Source: Isoetes taiwanensis (Eukaryota; Streptophyta; Lycopodiopsida; Isoetales; Isoetaceae). Taken from it: 64,000 bases of DNA. The notes beneath the pieces were generated by a model, which searched no databases, was not told the DNA's origin, and worked only from the letters and a program-made list of their open reading frames with translations. Of this stretch, positions 11,693 to 21,318 are shown in pieces. Positions within the stretch are counted from its first letter, which is position 1; the number at the start of each line of letters is the position of its first letter. A program made the position numbers and the translations under genes. The stretch covers positions 17,284,618 to 17,348,617 of the forward strand of contig JAJEKV010000014.1 of assembly GCA_021234155.1 (NCBI GenBank), in the 5' to 3' direction.

Positions 11693-11889
11693 GGGTGCTT
11701 TCCCATGGGCCTCCGACCTCAGGGTTCTCGTGAGGTCCAGATCAAGGCGTGCAAGTTCCCGTGGGCGCCTCAACCTCAAAGACTCATGTTTTTGACCTGA
11801 ATCAAAAGTAATCATCAAGCATTTCTCAACGCTCAAGTTTTTCACCTGGACCCAGATTTTCAGGTCGCCAATCTCATGGGAAAGCACCC
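11693..11889. mobile_element. Harbinger/Tourist-like MITE 3 (197 bp)
   Basis: The inverted ends GGGTGCTTTCCCATG and CATGGGAAAGCACCC are flanked by TAA at 11690-11692 and 11890-11892. Its left TAA is the right target duplication of MITE 2, so the two elements abut on one trinucleotide. Non-coding. Confidence 0.8.
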
Positions 11890-11939
11890 TAATAAGGGGG
11901 CCGCCAGAGAGGACCTGCCGGAAAACTACCTGAAAAAAC

Positions 11940-12085
11940 AACCAAAACGTTGCCCTTCTTACACATCTCAAAACGTTGCACTTCTTAGGCATTTCAAACG
12001 CATGTTGAACCTGTTACATCCAAAACGTTGCCTTCATTTCAAACGCAAGTTGAACCTGTACATCTCAAACGCATGTTGAACCTGT
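11940..12085 (+). repeat. Short degenerate repeats
   Basis: Variants of CAAAACGTTGC(C/A)CTT and TTTCAAACGCAtGTTGAACC each occur three times between a MITE and the 3' side of the DOG1 gene. No function is apparent. Confidence 0.55.
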
Positions 12086-12128
12086 TACAGTAAAGAGAAA
12101 AAAAAAGAAAAAACCAAGTGTTTCTCAT

Positions 12129-12872
12129 TCAGAAACCATCAACCATCTGTAACTCTCCTATTTCTCGCAAAGCAATCTGGAGCTGTGCAGCAGAAACCAG
12201 AAACTGAGCAACCTGGTGAGGCGTAAGAATATCAATAATATCAAACAAAGTCCTCCTTCTTAAAGCATCTGCAGCAGTCACAATTTCTTCCATCCTTTTG
12301 ACGTTATATTCTACAGCATCAACCATAGGGCTATCTTTCTCTTCACTTAATTCTGTATGAAGCTTTGCCAGAGAAAGAAATGGCTCATTAACTACGGAGT
12401 CCTGGATCTCCTCCATGCGATGAGATAAATTTCCTTCTTCCTCATTCACCTTCACTTGCAAGTCATTAATTCTTTGCATCTGCTCTGCAGAAAGACTAGC
12501 CAGAGTTGTAATATCTATTCCTTGTAATATACTAGCTAGCCCAGTCTCTAGCTCTTGCCCTGCTTGAGCATAAAGCAATTGAAAAATTATGCCAGGCCTA
12601 AAACCCCCAATCCACATCAAAGATTTCTCCAAATTAGTCTCCCATTCCGGCGACAAAACTTTGAGCACATCCCTACTAACGGCAGATTTCTTGAAAGAAA
12701 AATACTGCTCGATATGATCCTGCATATCCTGGACAAGGATACGCAAATCTTTCTCCGATGCATTTGCGTCCAAAGCTTCTTGGAGGCGTTTCATGTGGCT
12801 ACGAAGAACAGAGAGCCAGTCCGACACAAAATCGGCATAGCTGTCTAGGTTAGGAGCTTCGGCGACCCCCAT
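12129..12872 (-). CDS. DOG1-domain protein
   Basis: A complete 247-residue single-exon frame from ATG at 12872. Residues 10-40 (YADFVSDWLSVL...) and 55-75 (DHIEQYFSFKKSAVSRDVL) are followed by LSPEWETNLEKSLMWIGGFRPGIIFQLLY. That block is the signature of the DOG1 (delay of germination) domain, which is also found at the C-terminus of TGA bZIP factors. LTPHQVAQFLVSAAQLQIALREIG at residues 215-240 is the canonical end of the domain. No bZIP region precedes it, so this is a stand-alone DOG1-like protein; family members act in seed dormancy and defence, some binding haem and PP2C phosphatases. The exact role here cannot be read. It has the normal length for the family, no frame defects and no close neighbour gene, and it is the only clear host gene in the window. 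Confidence 0.9.
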   Translation of the reverse strand: MGVAEAPNLDSYADFVSDWLSVLRSHMKRLQEALDANASEKDLRILVQDMQDHIEQYFSFKKSAVSRDVLKVLSPEWETNLEKSLMWIGGFRPGIIFQLLYAQAGQELETGLASILQGIDITTLASLSAEQMQRINDLQVKVNEEEGNLSHRMEEIQDSVVNEPFLSLAKLHTELSEEKDSPMVDAVEYNVKRMEEIVTAADALRRRTLFDIIDILTPHQVAQFLVSAAQLQIALREIGELQMVDGF

Positions 12873-12987
12873 GGCGACGATGCAGAGGCTGTGGAATGGA
12901 ACGGCCGGAGCTTCTTGGCTAAGTAGTGGCCATGGCTATGGCGATTCTATTGGCTACGGCGATGGCGGCCCGGCGGCCAGACTTTCT

Positions 12988-12994
12988 ATTATAC
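12988..12994 (-). promoter_or_regulatory. Candidate TATA box for the DOG1 gene
   Basis: On the minus strand GTATAATAG lies about 120 bases upstream of the ATG. A second candidate, TTTAAATA, lies near 13038. Position only; no other promoter evidence. Confidence 0.3.
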
Positions 12995-13045
12995 AAACAC
13001 CACTTGCAACTAGTTCTATTCTGGTCTCTCTTTCCGAGTATTTAA

Positions 13046-13879
13046 AATCTAACGGGTAAAACTTTTTCATACTGTCGTGGCTGCCTTTCCATCCACTAGA
13101 TCAATTGCGAGTAACCAGAAACTTCGGAAATTTGTTAGGGTGTATCAGTGTATTTTGGTCATCAAATAACACACCACCGGATAAAATAACCAAGAATTTT
13201 GCGCTGGCTCCTTGCTAAGATTTTGAAATTTTTAGGAGTTTCATTTGTGAACATCAATCTTTATTTATCCTTTCCTTAATTTTCATTCTTTATCATTCTT
13301 TATCAGGTTTTTTTCTATCTTTGATTTCTGGCCATTGGTTGCTGGAATATTCTGTCATCTATGCCAAATGAAGGGCCATTAAATTTTTCGTCTCTAAAAC
13401 GCCTGCCACTTCCAATGGTCCAAAAGCAAAGCCTGCTGCTCACCGTTGTATCCACACATGAACCACCGGAACCACCATGAAGCCATGAGATTCGGCCATG
13501 CTCCACCCTGCCGGAATCGAACAGAGCCCACCCAGAAGCTTCAAACCAGATTGTGCCTCCTTCTATTCACTGTGCCCGTGCCCTTGCCTTGCCTTGCCCT
13601 GCCCCTGCCGCTGTATTATCAACCTGCCCCTGTATTACCAGCAAGCCTGCCCCTGCATTATCAGCAGCCCCGTCCGATCTAATACTCTAATACCATAGCC
13701 CCTGATTTGAAGAAGTGAAGCAGCTTCAGCCCCACCCGGATCCCTTGCCGCCCCTGCCCTAAGAAGAAAGCCATGTCCATTCTTATCCTTCCATTCTTTC
13801 CATTCTGATACCATGCATATAAACCAAAAAGAAATTTGCATCCCACAGTCAATTTCGGCATGCTCCTTTGACTGGCCAA
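13046..13879. other. Non-coding stretch with C-rich low complexity
   Basis: No gene is recognisable. From about 13565 to 13675 the plus strand is a degenerate run of CTTGCCCTGCC/CCTGTATTA units (CCCCTG-ATTA). Open frames here are compositional. Confidence 0.5.
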
Positions 13880-14010
13880 TAAGCTGCTCAAATCAGGCAA
13901 AATATACACTTCAACTACGGTTTCACATACAATACACCCCCAAAATCTTGGCAAAACCATGCGTGAGATACCCTCCCCAAATACCAAACGAAATAATAGA
14001 ACATACTGTG
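13880..14010 (+). repeat. Dispersed repeat, left copy
   Basis: About 130 bp are related to 20320-20452 in the same orientation (shared GAGATACCCTCCCCAAATAC, AAGC-GCTCAAA and TAGAACAT blocks). Similarity stops sharply after TAGAACAT in both copies, so this is probably one end of a repeat family. The two copies bracket the HUH-endonuclease locus. Confidence 0.6.
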
Positions 14011-14340
14011 GGGCCTAGCATCGGAGCCGTCCATAAAGGGTACATTCCATGCACTATACCCCATGGACGGCCCATTCTTTTCCACTGAAGGGAAACGACA
14101 ACCAAAAACTGTCATTATTGACAAGTATAACCATTGAAACGTGCTCCACATAAACGTTGAACCAAAACCAAGGTCCATTATTACAACGTACAAGTACTCA
14201 CATATAGTACATAGTCATATATATTACACACGTATTTCATACCCACATATTCAGAAATATGTAGAGCCATCATATGTACAAGCATATTAAACTATAGCTC
14301 CGTACAAAGGTAGATGCACACTACAGAACCCAGAACAATA

Positions 14341-14981
14341 TCAACCATCCACTCTCCTCCTCTTGCAACCAACATCTGGATCATGTCGTCTTCTAACGGC
14401 TTCCACTTCGCGAAGCTCCCTTAGCAAGAGAGCCCTACAAAGGTTCAGGTAAGAGCGAAGAGCACCTCTCTCCAAAACCGCGGAATTAACACCATGCCTT
14501 TCAAGAAGATCCATGGAGGCCAGGATTCGATCCAATGTGTGTGCTAATGCCATCCGTAACTCCTGAACCGCTGTACAAACATCCCTCACGGAATCCTCCG
14601 CTTCAGCTAGACTACTCAGGAGATCGGGTGAGCTTTCCCTCTCTTGTCATTCAACCACCGACATCTGACCTGGATTCAACACTCTCGTCACTAATCACAA
14701 CGACCTCAACACCCCTATTCCCAAACCCTCCTCCCTTGCCTTGATCTGCAACCACCATAATTAAATGTTCATAATCACACAGATTCAAATTCTAGAAAGC
14801 TACCACATCACAATGCATCGAAGTCAACATCATGCATATCAAGAGGGATATATGATGCATCCGTAGGCGGAATATCTGGAGGCATCGGTCGGACCCCACT
14901 ATCCACATGAATGAACTCATCCGCACTGCTACCATCCTCACTGCCCTCCACATCCTCAAATACATCTACACTATCCCAGAC
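14341..14981 (-). pseudogene. C-terminal part of the HUH-endonuclease gene
   Basis: Immediately after the HUH frame ends, a different frame encodes an acidic tail (VDVFEDVEGSEDGSSADEF, then PPDIPPTDASY), stopping near 14808. After a possible intron ending GTTGCAG near 14750, an acidic VVVISDESVESRSDVGG stretch follows. It is succeeded, again in another frame, by a helical Leu/Arg-rich segment (DLLSSLAEAE...RMALAHTLDRILASMDLLERHG) that ends in KRRRVDG at 14341. The composition is that of one protein tail whose frames are broken by indels and perhaps one intron. Alternatively it could be a second small gene. No domain is recognised in it. Confidence 0.5.
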
Positions 14982-15872
14982 TCATCTTCTCCTCTTGCCT
15001 ATTCGTTGCACAGGCACGATTCCAGGCTGGCTCCCGAATAACGCCATTCTTACATCTTTATACGCGCATCGTTCATGGGCTAGCATTATCCGCCACGCCG
15101 CCTGCACATGCTCAAGGGAAATATATGCCGAATTATTCGGCAACACCCAAGAGCTTGCCAATTTGAACTTGGTCGTCTGGAGCATGGCCTTCACAGTGTG
15201 CACAAAGGAGGCCGTTCGGAATCTGCCAGTATGATATGAAAGGTAATGGAATGCTCTTTTCATGATGTTGCGATTATCAAGCTTGATGACGTGCTTGACA
15301 TCCCCAGCACCATAAAGAGCGTACAGTTCTTTGCCAGATTTCACTTGCTCAGCTGTCACGTTGTGCATATGCACCTTAAAATGAAGCTTGCCTATATCTT
15401 TTAGGCAGTATCCAACTATGCCCTCAAAACAGTGCAGCCTACTTCCTGTGAGGGCCTTACAAAGGATAATTGCACCGGTGGGTCTACTATCTTTCCATCC
15501 GAGGAAGTTTTTAATCCTAACATTTACGCTGCTTGGTGTCTTAGCCTGCAATCTCATAACGGACTGAACATGCAAATGGTCCATGGACGACCCTCGCTCC
15601 AAGGCCACAACTCCAGCCTCACAATCTTCCTCCAAGAACTGCACCATTTTGTCATACAAGGACATAGGGACATCCACACCCCCAAACACTATTGTCACAC
15701 TAACATCCAATGCCGCAGGCACATCCACCACTTCCTCACCAGGGCCGCTTGCTATATCTTCACTGACATGCTCTTCCAATGCATTTCGGATTTTCCTCGG
15801 CCTACCTCGGCCACGCTTCCCCCCTCTGCCCCTGCTCACGTACATCCTCCCATCTCCCTCGGACTCTGCCAT
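14982..15872 (-). CDS. AT-hook HUH endonuclease (Rep/replitron-like)
   Basis: The frame is open from 15887; the first in-frame ATG is at 15872. Residue numbers count from 15887. RGRGRPRK at 25-32 is an AT-hook. A beta-strand VTIVFGG (64-70) precedes MDHLHVQ (102-108), an exact His-hydrophobic-His (HUH) metal-binding motif. Then GYCLKDIGKLHF (159-170) supplies YxxK, the catalytic-tyrosine motif of single-Tyr Rep endonucleases. This order matches rolling-circle replication initiators and, among eukaryotic transposons, the HUH proteins called replitrons. The remaining 130 residues are helical and basic and show no helicase motifs. The same frame continues upstream to about 16126 as Gly/Arg-rich sequence (STRGRVSRRGRGGASRKG) but is cut by one TAG near 15937, so the true start is uncertain. 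The locus is likely a decayed or mis-sequenced transposon gene. HUH and YxxK are seen directly; the replitron relationship is inference. Confidence 0.75.
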   Translation of the reverse strand: MAESEGDGRMYVSRGRGGKRGRGRPRKIRNALEEHVSEDIASGPGEEVVDVPAALDVSVTIVFGGVDVPMSLYDKMVQFLEEDCEAGVVALERGSSMDHLHVQSVMRLQAKTPSSVNVRIKNFLGWKDSRPTGAIILCKALTGSRLHCFEGIVGYCLKDIGKLHFKVHMHNVTAEQVKSGKELYALYGAGDVKHVIKLDNRNIMKRAFHYLSYHTGRFRTASFVHTVKAMLQTTKFKLASSWVLPNNSAYISLEHVQAAWRIMLAHERCAYKDVRMALFGSQPGIVPVQRIGKRRR

Positions 15873-16140
15873 TCTCCCTTCTTCCAAGGAACACCCAGCC
15901 AGAACATCGTCAAATGTGACCTACTTTTTCCTCCCTTTCCTTGAAGCACCACCCCTTCCCCTCCTACTGACACGCCCTCTAGTTGATGGATATAAGGCCG
16001 ACGTTCGGTCCACAAATACAGCAGCAGCCTCAACAGGCTGCCTGTCAGTACCAGTGAACCCACCAGGGGCAGCCTCAACGCTTCCCTCTCCAAGCACGAC
16101 ACCTCCCCTTGCACTACAAGAGGATAGCTATTTTTCATCA

Positions 16141-16640
16141 CTTTAATATCACCTAAAATTTCAAAAAATATTAAGTGATATTAATACTGATATTCAATGT
16201 ACAATGACACTACCAATGACAAGATTCTAGCATCTATTGCATCATCAATAGCGTCATAAATTTGGTCAACAATTATATCAGTACTAATTAATGACAATAT
16301 ATGTGTTACTAATATCGTCATGAATAATATCACATATTGCATCAATTTTATCATCATTTATTACTCCAATGGTGTTAATGACAATATAAGTATTATAGTT
16401 TATGTCAGTTACAGTATCACCCATAACTTCATCTATTGTAACGCATATTGACAATATTAAATCAGTGCTAGCATATGATGCTATATGTGTCGATAATAGC
16501 ATCATGGATAATATCACGACTTACATCACTCTTACTATCAATACTTGTTGTAATCTTGACCATGATAATACAAGTGTTAATGCTTATCACAATTGTAATA
16601 TCATTTGTAATGGCACTACATTCTTCAAACTCCCATAGAC
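16141..16640. repeat. AT-rich degenerate repeat tract
   Basis: About 500 bp built from drifting versions of ATATCA, CAATAT, GACAATAT and TTGCATCA. Motifs such as GACAATATAAGTATTA/GACAATATATGTGTTA recur every 50-120 bases. Both strands give long open frames purely through composition. It directly abuts the upstream end of the HUH gene. Confidence 0.55.
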
Positions 16641-16775
16641 AAAGTACACAAAATGATACTTAAAACAAGAAAGAAAAAGATTCTATAAACTCCCATAGAC
16701 AAAGTACACAAAATGATATTATTAAAACAAGAAAGAAAAAGATTCTATAAACTCCCATAGACAATGTACACGAAG
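16627..16775 (+). repeat. Tandem repeat, about 62-bp unit, 2.5 copies
   Basis: The unit begins AAACTCCCATAGACAAAGTA and ends AAGAAAAAGATTCTAT; starts are near 16628, 16688 and 16750. The copies are almost identical, so the array is young. Confidence 0.85.
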
Positions 16776-17746
16776 GCTAGGAACCCACACTATAAAAAGA
16801 TGCTCAAGAACCACCCATACGACACGAATCACATCACATACAAATAGAAGCACAAAGAAAACAACAACATCAGCAAGAAGCAAACCAAGGCACGCTCTCA
16901 TATCATCATCGAGACCTAATGACAGGAGAGTGGAGAATAGCCTCTAGAGAGGGTTGCACCCGACCCCAAGGACAAACCAAACAAGGTAAAGGGAAGTAAA
17001 CATCCCCATATCTCATCAAGGAACCTGACCTGGAAGAAACTCTCGAACCATGCTATAGGACCTACTAATCATATCCCATCCACTCATGACCCTAATGGTC
17101 ACAAGGGACCTCACACAATAGAAAGGGGGAAGTCGGAGCCCTTCCCCTCGAATAAGAAACACAGAGGCTAAGGTAGGACAACGTTAGAAGCAAAATCCCT
17201 CATGACTGGCATATGAGAAGCATAGTCAAAGTAACTATCACAGGAAGCATCCACAAATAATTTTATATATAAAAATAAAATTATACAATTATATATACAT
17301 AAATAAAAATGGAAAAGTACCTCCACCAAGTGTGCAATACACATCCAAGGTTTGAGCCCTTCACCTTCTAGCCTTGGAGCATGCCCCTTAGCTTTGTGCC
17401 ACAACCAAAAAGGTTGGCAACATGCTATTGAAAACAATACAATAGAATATAACTACACATTACATACATGGAGGGACTCATACCTCTGCCATGTAAAAAA
17501 ATACAATGCAAGGGAACGAAGCCCTTGACTAGAGCAATGCAAGAGTTTGAACCCTTGTTGGGGCATATCCCCAATATCATAACCAACAAGGCCAATGAAA
17601 AATACAATAAAGGAATTTAAAAATAAATTCCTCTCCTACAGATATATCACACATATTACTCCACAAAACTATTTTGGAGGTTTTTTTTTTTAGGGGTGGG
17701 GGGGGGTCTCGCTTGAACCCTTGACCCCCTCAACCATTAAGGTTTT
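16776..17746. other. Stretch without a recognisable gene
   Basis: A-rich sequence. Short frames carry no known motif, and no repeat or RNA gene was recognised. Confidence 0.45.
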
Positions 17747-17878
17747 ACCCCAAAGAAAAAAACAAAGACCAAAACTATAGGGTATCTTTCGGAAATGATA
17801 AAACATGATCAAACCCCAAAGGAAAAAACAAAGACCAAAACTATAGGGTATCTTCGGGAAATGACAAAGCATGATCCT
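17747..17878 (+). repeat. 66-bp tandem duplication
   Basis: ACCCCAAAGAAAAAAACAAAG...ACATGATC is followed by a second copy that differs at a handful of positions. A poly-T/poly-G run (about 17685-17707) lies just upstream. Confidence 0.85.
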
Positions 17879-20319
17879 CTAGGGGAGATTCATACTTCCA
17901 CCTTGAGAATTTACAACATGAGGGTTTGAACCTTTGACTTAGGAGGGAATGTAAAACCATTATCCATCTAAATGAAGTCTTGTATGTGGAACAAGAGACC
18001 AAATATTATATTTTAAGGGTTTTTAAAAAATAATACGCATAAGGGGGAATCCTACCTCCACTTATATTTTTATACATACATACATACATGGAAATCCAAT
18101 GGACAAAAGATAATAGGAAAAGGATCGAGATTGATCAGAAAAAACTTTTTTAGGGTTTCGATGGAAATTTCTTTTAGGGTTTTGATGTATGCACAGTTCA
18201 ATCGGATCGTTGCTCGTGGCTCTTGGTTGCCGAATCATCTGTCAGAGTAGGAATGATCTGCCGGAGTGTTTTTGGCGCATCCTGGATGTCTTGCCCATGA
18301 AATATTGCAAAGCGGAATCTTTAAAAATTTCGTAGAGCAGGTAAGAAATGAAGAAAACCCATGTGATTTGCGTGAGTCAGATCTCGTTGAAAATGCATGG
18401 CAAGGGCCAATTAGGACAAAAAATCGTAATTTTAAGAATTGGAAGCCACAGTTGAACTTCCAGGTCAGGATGCTTGCCTCTATTTTTATCTTAGCTAAAC
18501 AGGATAATATACAGGATCTCATGTATTATATTTAGTTTTTTACTGTGCAGAAGTCAGTTTCCTTCGTTGGTTTATCTGTTACTAAGGAAAATGATATGCA
18601 ATACAGAAATATAATCAACTGAATGTCTTGGAGCTGGAAGCAACCTAGTTACCTGTAGTACAATGTCAGCATCTACAAGTTCGTCAAGCAGCACTCAAAT
18701 TCACGATATGATATGCACCTATAAATTACTAGCTTCTTTAGTAGTGGAGTGAAGCATTAATTTCGCTGGTCAGGTAGTATATTACTGTACACAGATGGCT
18801 ACTGTACACAAGGGCAGATCACATGTGCATATTCAGGGCAGAGCCAAGCACATCAACATGACCCTCATAGAAATGGCATCAAGGGAAAGGATACTATGGT
18901 GCGGGTTTCAGCCAGAGAAATGTGATCAAATTACAAGAAGCATTGAAATCAATGCAGAGATACGATCCTCACAAAGATTTGGCAAGGGCTAGGGAATTGA
19001 ATTAGAAGGCATCCAAGACCAGGTCAGAAATGACAAAGTCTTTTTACTGAAGAGGATCAGGAACCAACAAGTACAGGAGCATACATAGTGCTTAGAAATG
19101 TCAAAAGCTACCAAGCCAAAAGGGATGCCTAGGCAGGGAAATAGGATGCCAAAAAAATAGAGCATATAGAAATAGAGACAAACGGAATAGCAGAGTCAAC
19201 ACTGAAGCAGACACAAAGAGAATTACAAAACGGAAGAAGGGCAGAAAAGAGTAGGCTAGACAAATGAAGGATGGCTCACAGTCAAAGGCAAAGATAAGGG
19301 GATGGACAAGAAAGACAAACCAAAAAATAGAACAGCAAAAGAGGAAGGATTTACCGAAAGGAAAGAGAAAATGAGCATCTGGTAGTCTGTTTAAAAGAAA
19401 ATGGGAAAAGAGGAAAGCATATTTTGTTACAGGGCTGTGCATCGCACAAATCGAAGACTCCCCCAAAGCTCCCACCTCCCTCGACAATAAACTCTGTGCT
19501 CCCTGTCCTTGGCGCTGCCCATGTGACAGTGGCAGTCCTCTGAGCGGCAGATTTGCCTCTGCATCACCTTGCTTGCTAGTCTCCGGCAGTCGGCCCTCCC
19601 AATCTAAACTGTGGAATACCTCTCCTCCATCTTTGCTTCCGCAAAGGGCACATCAGCTATCCTGAAGCAGCACTCTGGGAATGGGCATATGATATGTCCT
19701 GACCTTTAACCTCGCTGCTCGCCGCAAATCCATCTCAACTCGGCCCTCTGACCCACACAATTCTATGTCAGGCTCCCCCTGCAAGCAGCTCGAACTCCCC
19801 TGCCTTAATCCCGCCTCTGCTGCTCCGCTCCCAACTCAGACCACTTCCAACTCAGCCCTCCTCTCAGACCACTCCCAACTCAGCCCTCCTCTAGCTTAAA
19901 TTCGCTGTGAGAACCCGCTGCCTTAATTCGGCCTCTCCTGCCTCGCTTCCAACACAGACCAAGGCTGCCACAACACTCTTGCGCTGATTCCGACCTCAGC
20001 CACAAATCTTCACAGCAAAAACAAAGGTCATCACCATCGGCCCTCCTCCTTCCTCATTCCTGTCCGGCCACAAATTCTCTCACTGCTTCCACTGACTACA
20101 CAAATGCACAATTGCTACACACAAAACAGAAATGCACAAAATACTCACCACCGTAATCCATGCCGCTCCAGTAACTCGCTCCACAAGCCCGCAATCCAGC
20201 CGATTAGATAGGTATGCTCCCATCACCTGTCCACCCAGTCTGGCCAATCCTTCCTCCTTCTATCTATGAACCATGCACTGAGAAATCCAGGTCCCAGCAA
20301 GCAGCTCCATCCAATTCAT
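17879..20319. other. Stretch without a recognisable gene
   Basis: 18.1-18.5 kb contains frames of up to 95 residues without known motifs. 19.5-20.3 kb is pyrimidine-rich with short repeats such as CCAACTCAG(A/C)CC and CTCAGCCCTCCTCT. I cannot support any gene here. Confidence 0.45.
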
Positions 20320-20452
20320 TCCCGGCAAGCAGCTCAAACTTCCCCAAAAAATACCCCACAGATACGATTTCCTATACACACCACACCAAAATCTAGCCCA
20401 AACCATCCCAGAGATACCCTCCCCAAATACGCAACAAAATAATTAGAACATT
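20320..20452 (+). repeat. Dispersed repeat, right copy
   Basis: Related to 13880-14010 in the same orientation, ending at the same TAGAACAT. Identity of roughly 70-75% by eye, highest over the last 45 bp. Confidence 0.6.
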
Positions 20453-20887
20453 ATTATCATGTTAATTTGGGATTTTCCAGATCAAAAATGTTTTTGGAAT
20501 TTTGTTTAGATCGATTTTCTAAGGTTTGGGGGGGTTTTGGCTGCTGGGAAAACTTTCCGATATCCCAAAAATCGTAGAATTTTTTCCTTCTGATGTTGGA
20601 TTCTTGGATTTCATTTCGCTCCCCCTTAATCGGTCGAGAGGGCACAGCACAGTGCGCCACAGAAACTGTATGCATGTCAATGGCATCTATAAGGATATAT
20701 TTGAAGGGATTTGCAAGCCATGACGCTTTCCAAGTCCATGTTGTTGCATAGGTAAGAGTTTTTTTTATTTACTGGCTTTTATCCGACAATATTGATTAGG
20801 GATTTTGCACCGTTTCAGCAAAATAAGAGGAATTCAGAGAATTCTTTAACAAGCTTTTTCCTCTATCAGCCCTACATCAACACTATC

Positions 20888-21318
20888 TAATAACCAACAC
20901 ATAACTACCATTGACATTAATAAATATAACCATTAGATCCCCCTTAAACCCCCTTTGGTTTGGGTGCATATTCACACGGGGGGTGACTCCGGGCATCGAG
21001 AGCTGTCGGATTGGCATATTCGCCCCTTATTCCTTAATCTACACCGTACGTAAAGTTCCTCATTTGTGGGGTATGCAAGTACAAGATTTGCTATACTGTA
21101 TAATAAGATTCGCAAAATACTATAAGATTTCAACCGGAATACTATATGGTGTTGATTTCGTACGTGCAAAATACAATTATGAGGGCTCTCGCTGCCCTAC
21201 GTCACCCCCGTGAATATGCACCCAAACCAAAGGGGGTTTAAGGGGGATTTTAATTTAAATGTGTTGGATCTAATGGTTATATTTATTAATGTCAATGGTA
21301 GTTATGTGTTGGTTATTA
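20888..21318. mobile_element. Fold-back element with arms of about 110 bp
   Basis: TAATAACCAACACATAACTA...CCATTAGATC, then CCCCCTTAAACCCCCTTTGG...GCATATTCACACGGGGG, is mirrored at 21200-21318. The right arm carries an extra 19-bp insertion. The spacer is about 200 bp and non-coding. A TA could be the target duplication, but the arms themselves start with TAAT, so the boundary is ambiguous. The structure fits a MITE or fold-back element. Confidence 0.75.

Noticed and set aside
13565-13675. Proline-rich small protein genes
   Set aside because: C-rich degenerate repeat open in several frames; no start context or homologous pattern.
16284-16663. Overlapping 60-78-residue frames on both strands
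   Set aside because: Produced by AT-rich repeat composition with few stop codons; no motif and no codon pattern.
20911-21213. 100-residue frame inside the fold-back element
   Set aside because: Spans the inverted arms and spacer; no motif and no similarity to transposases.
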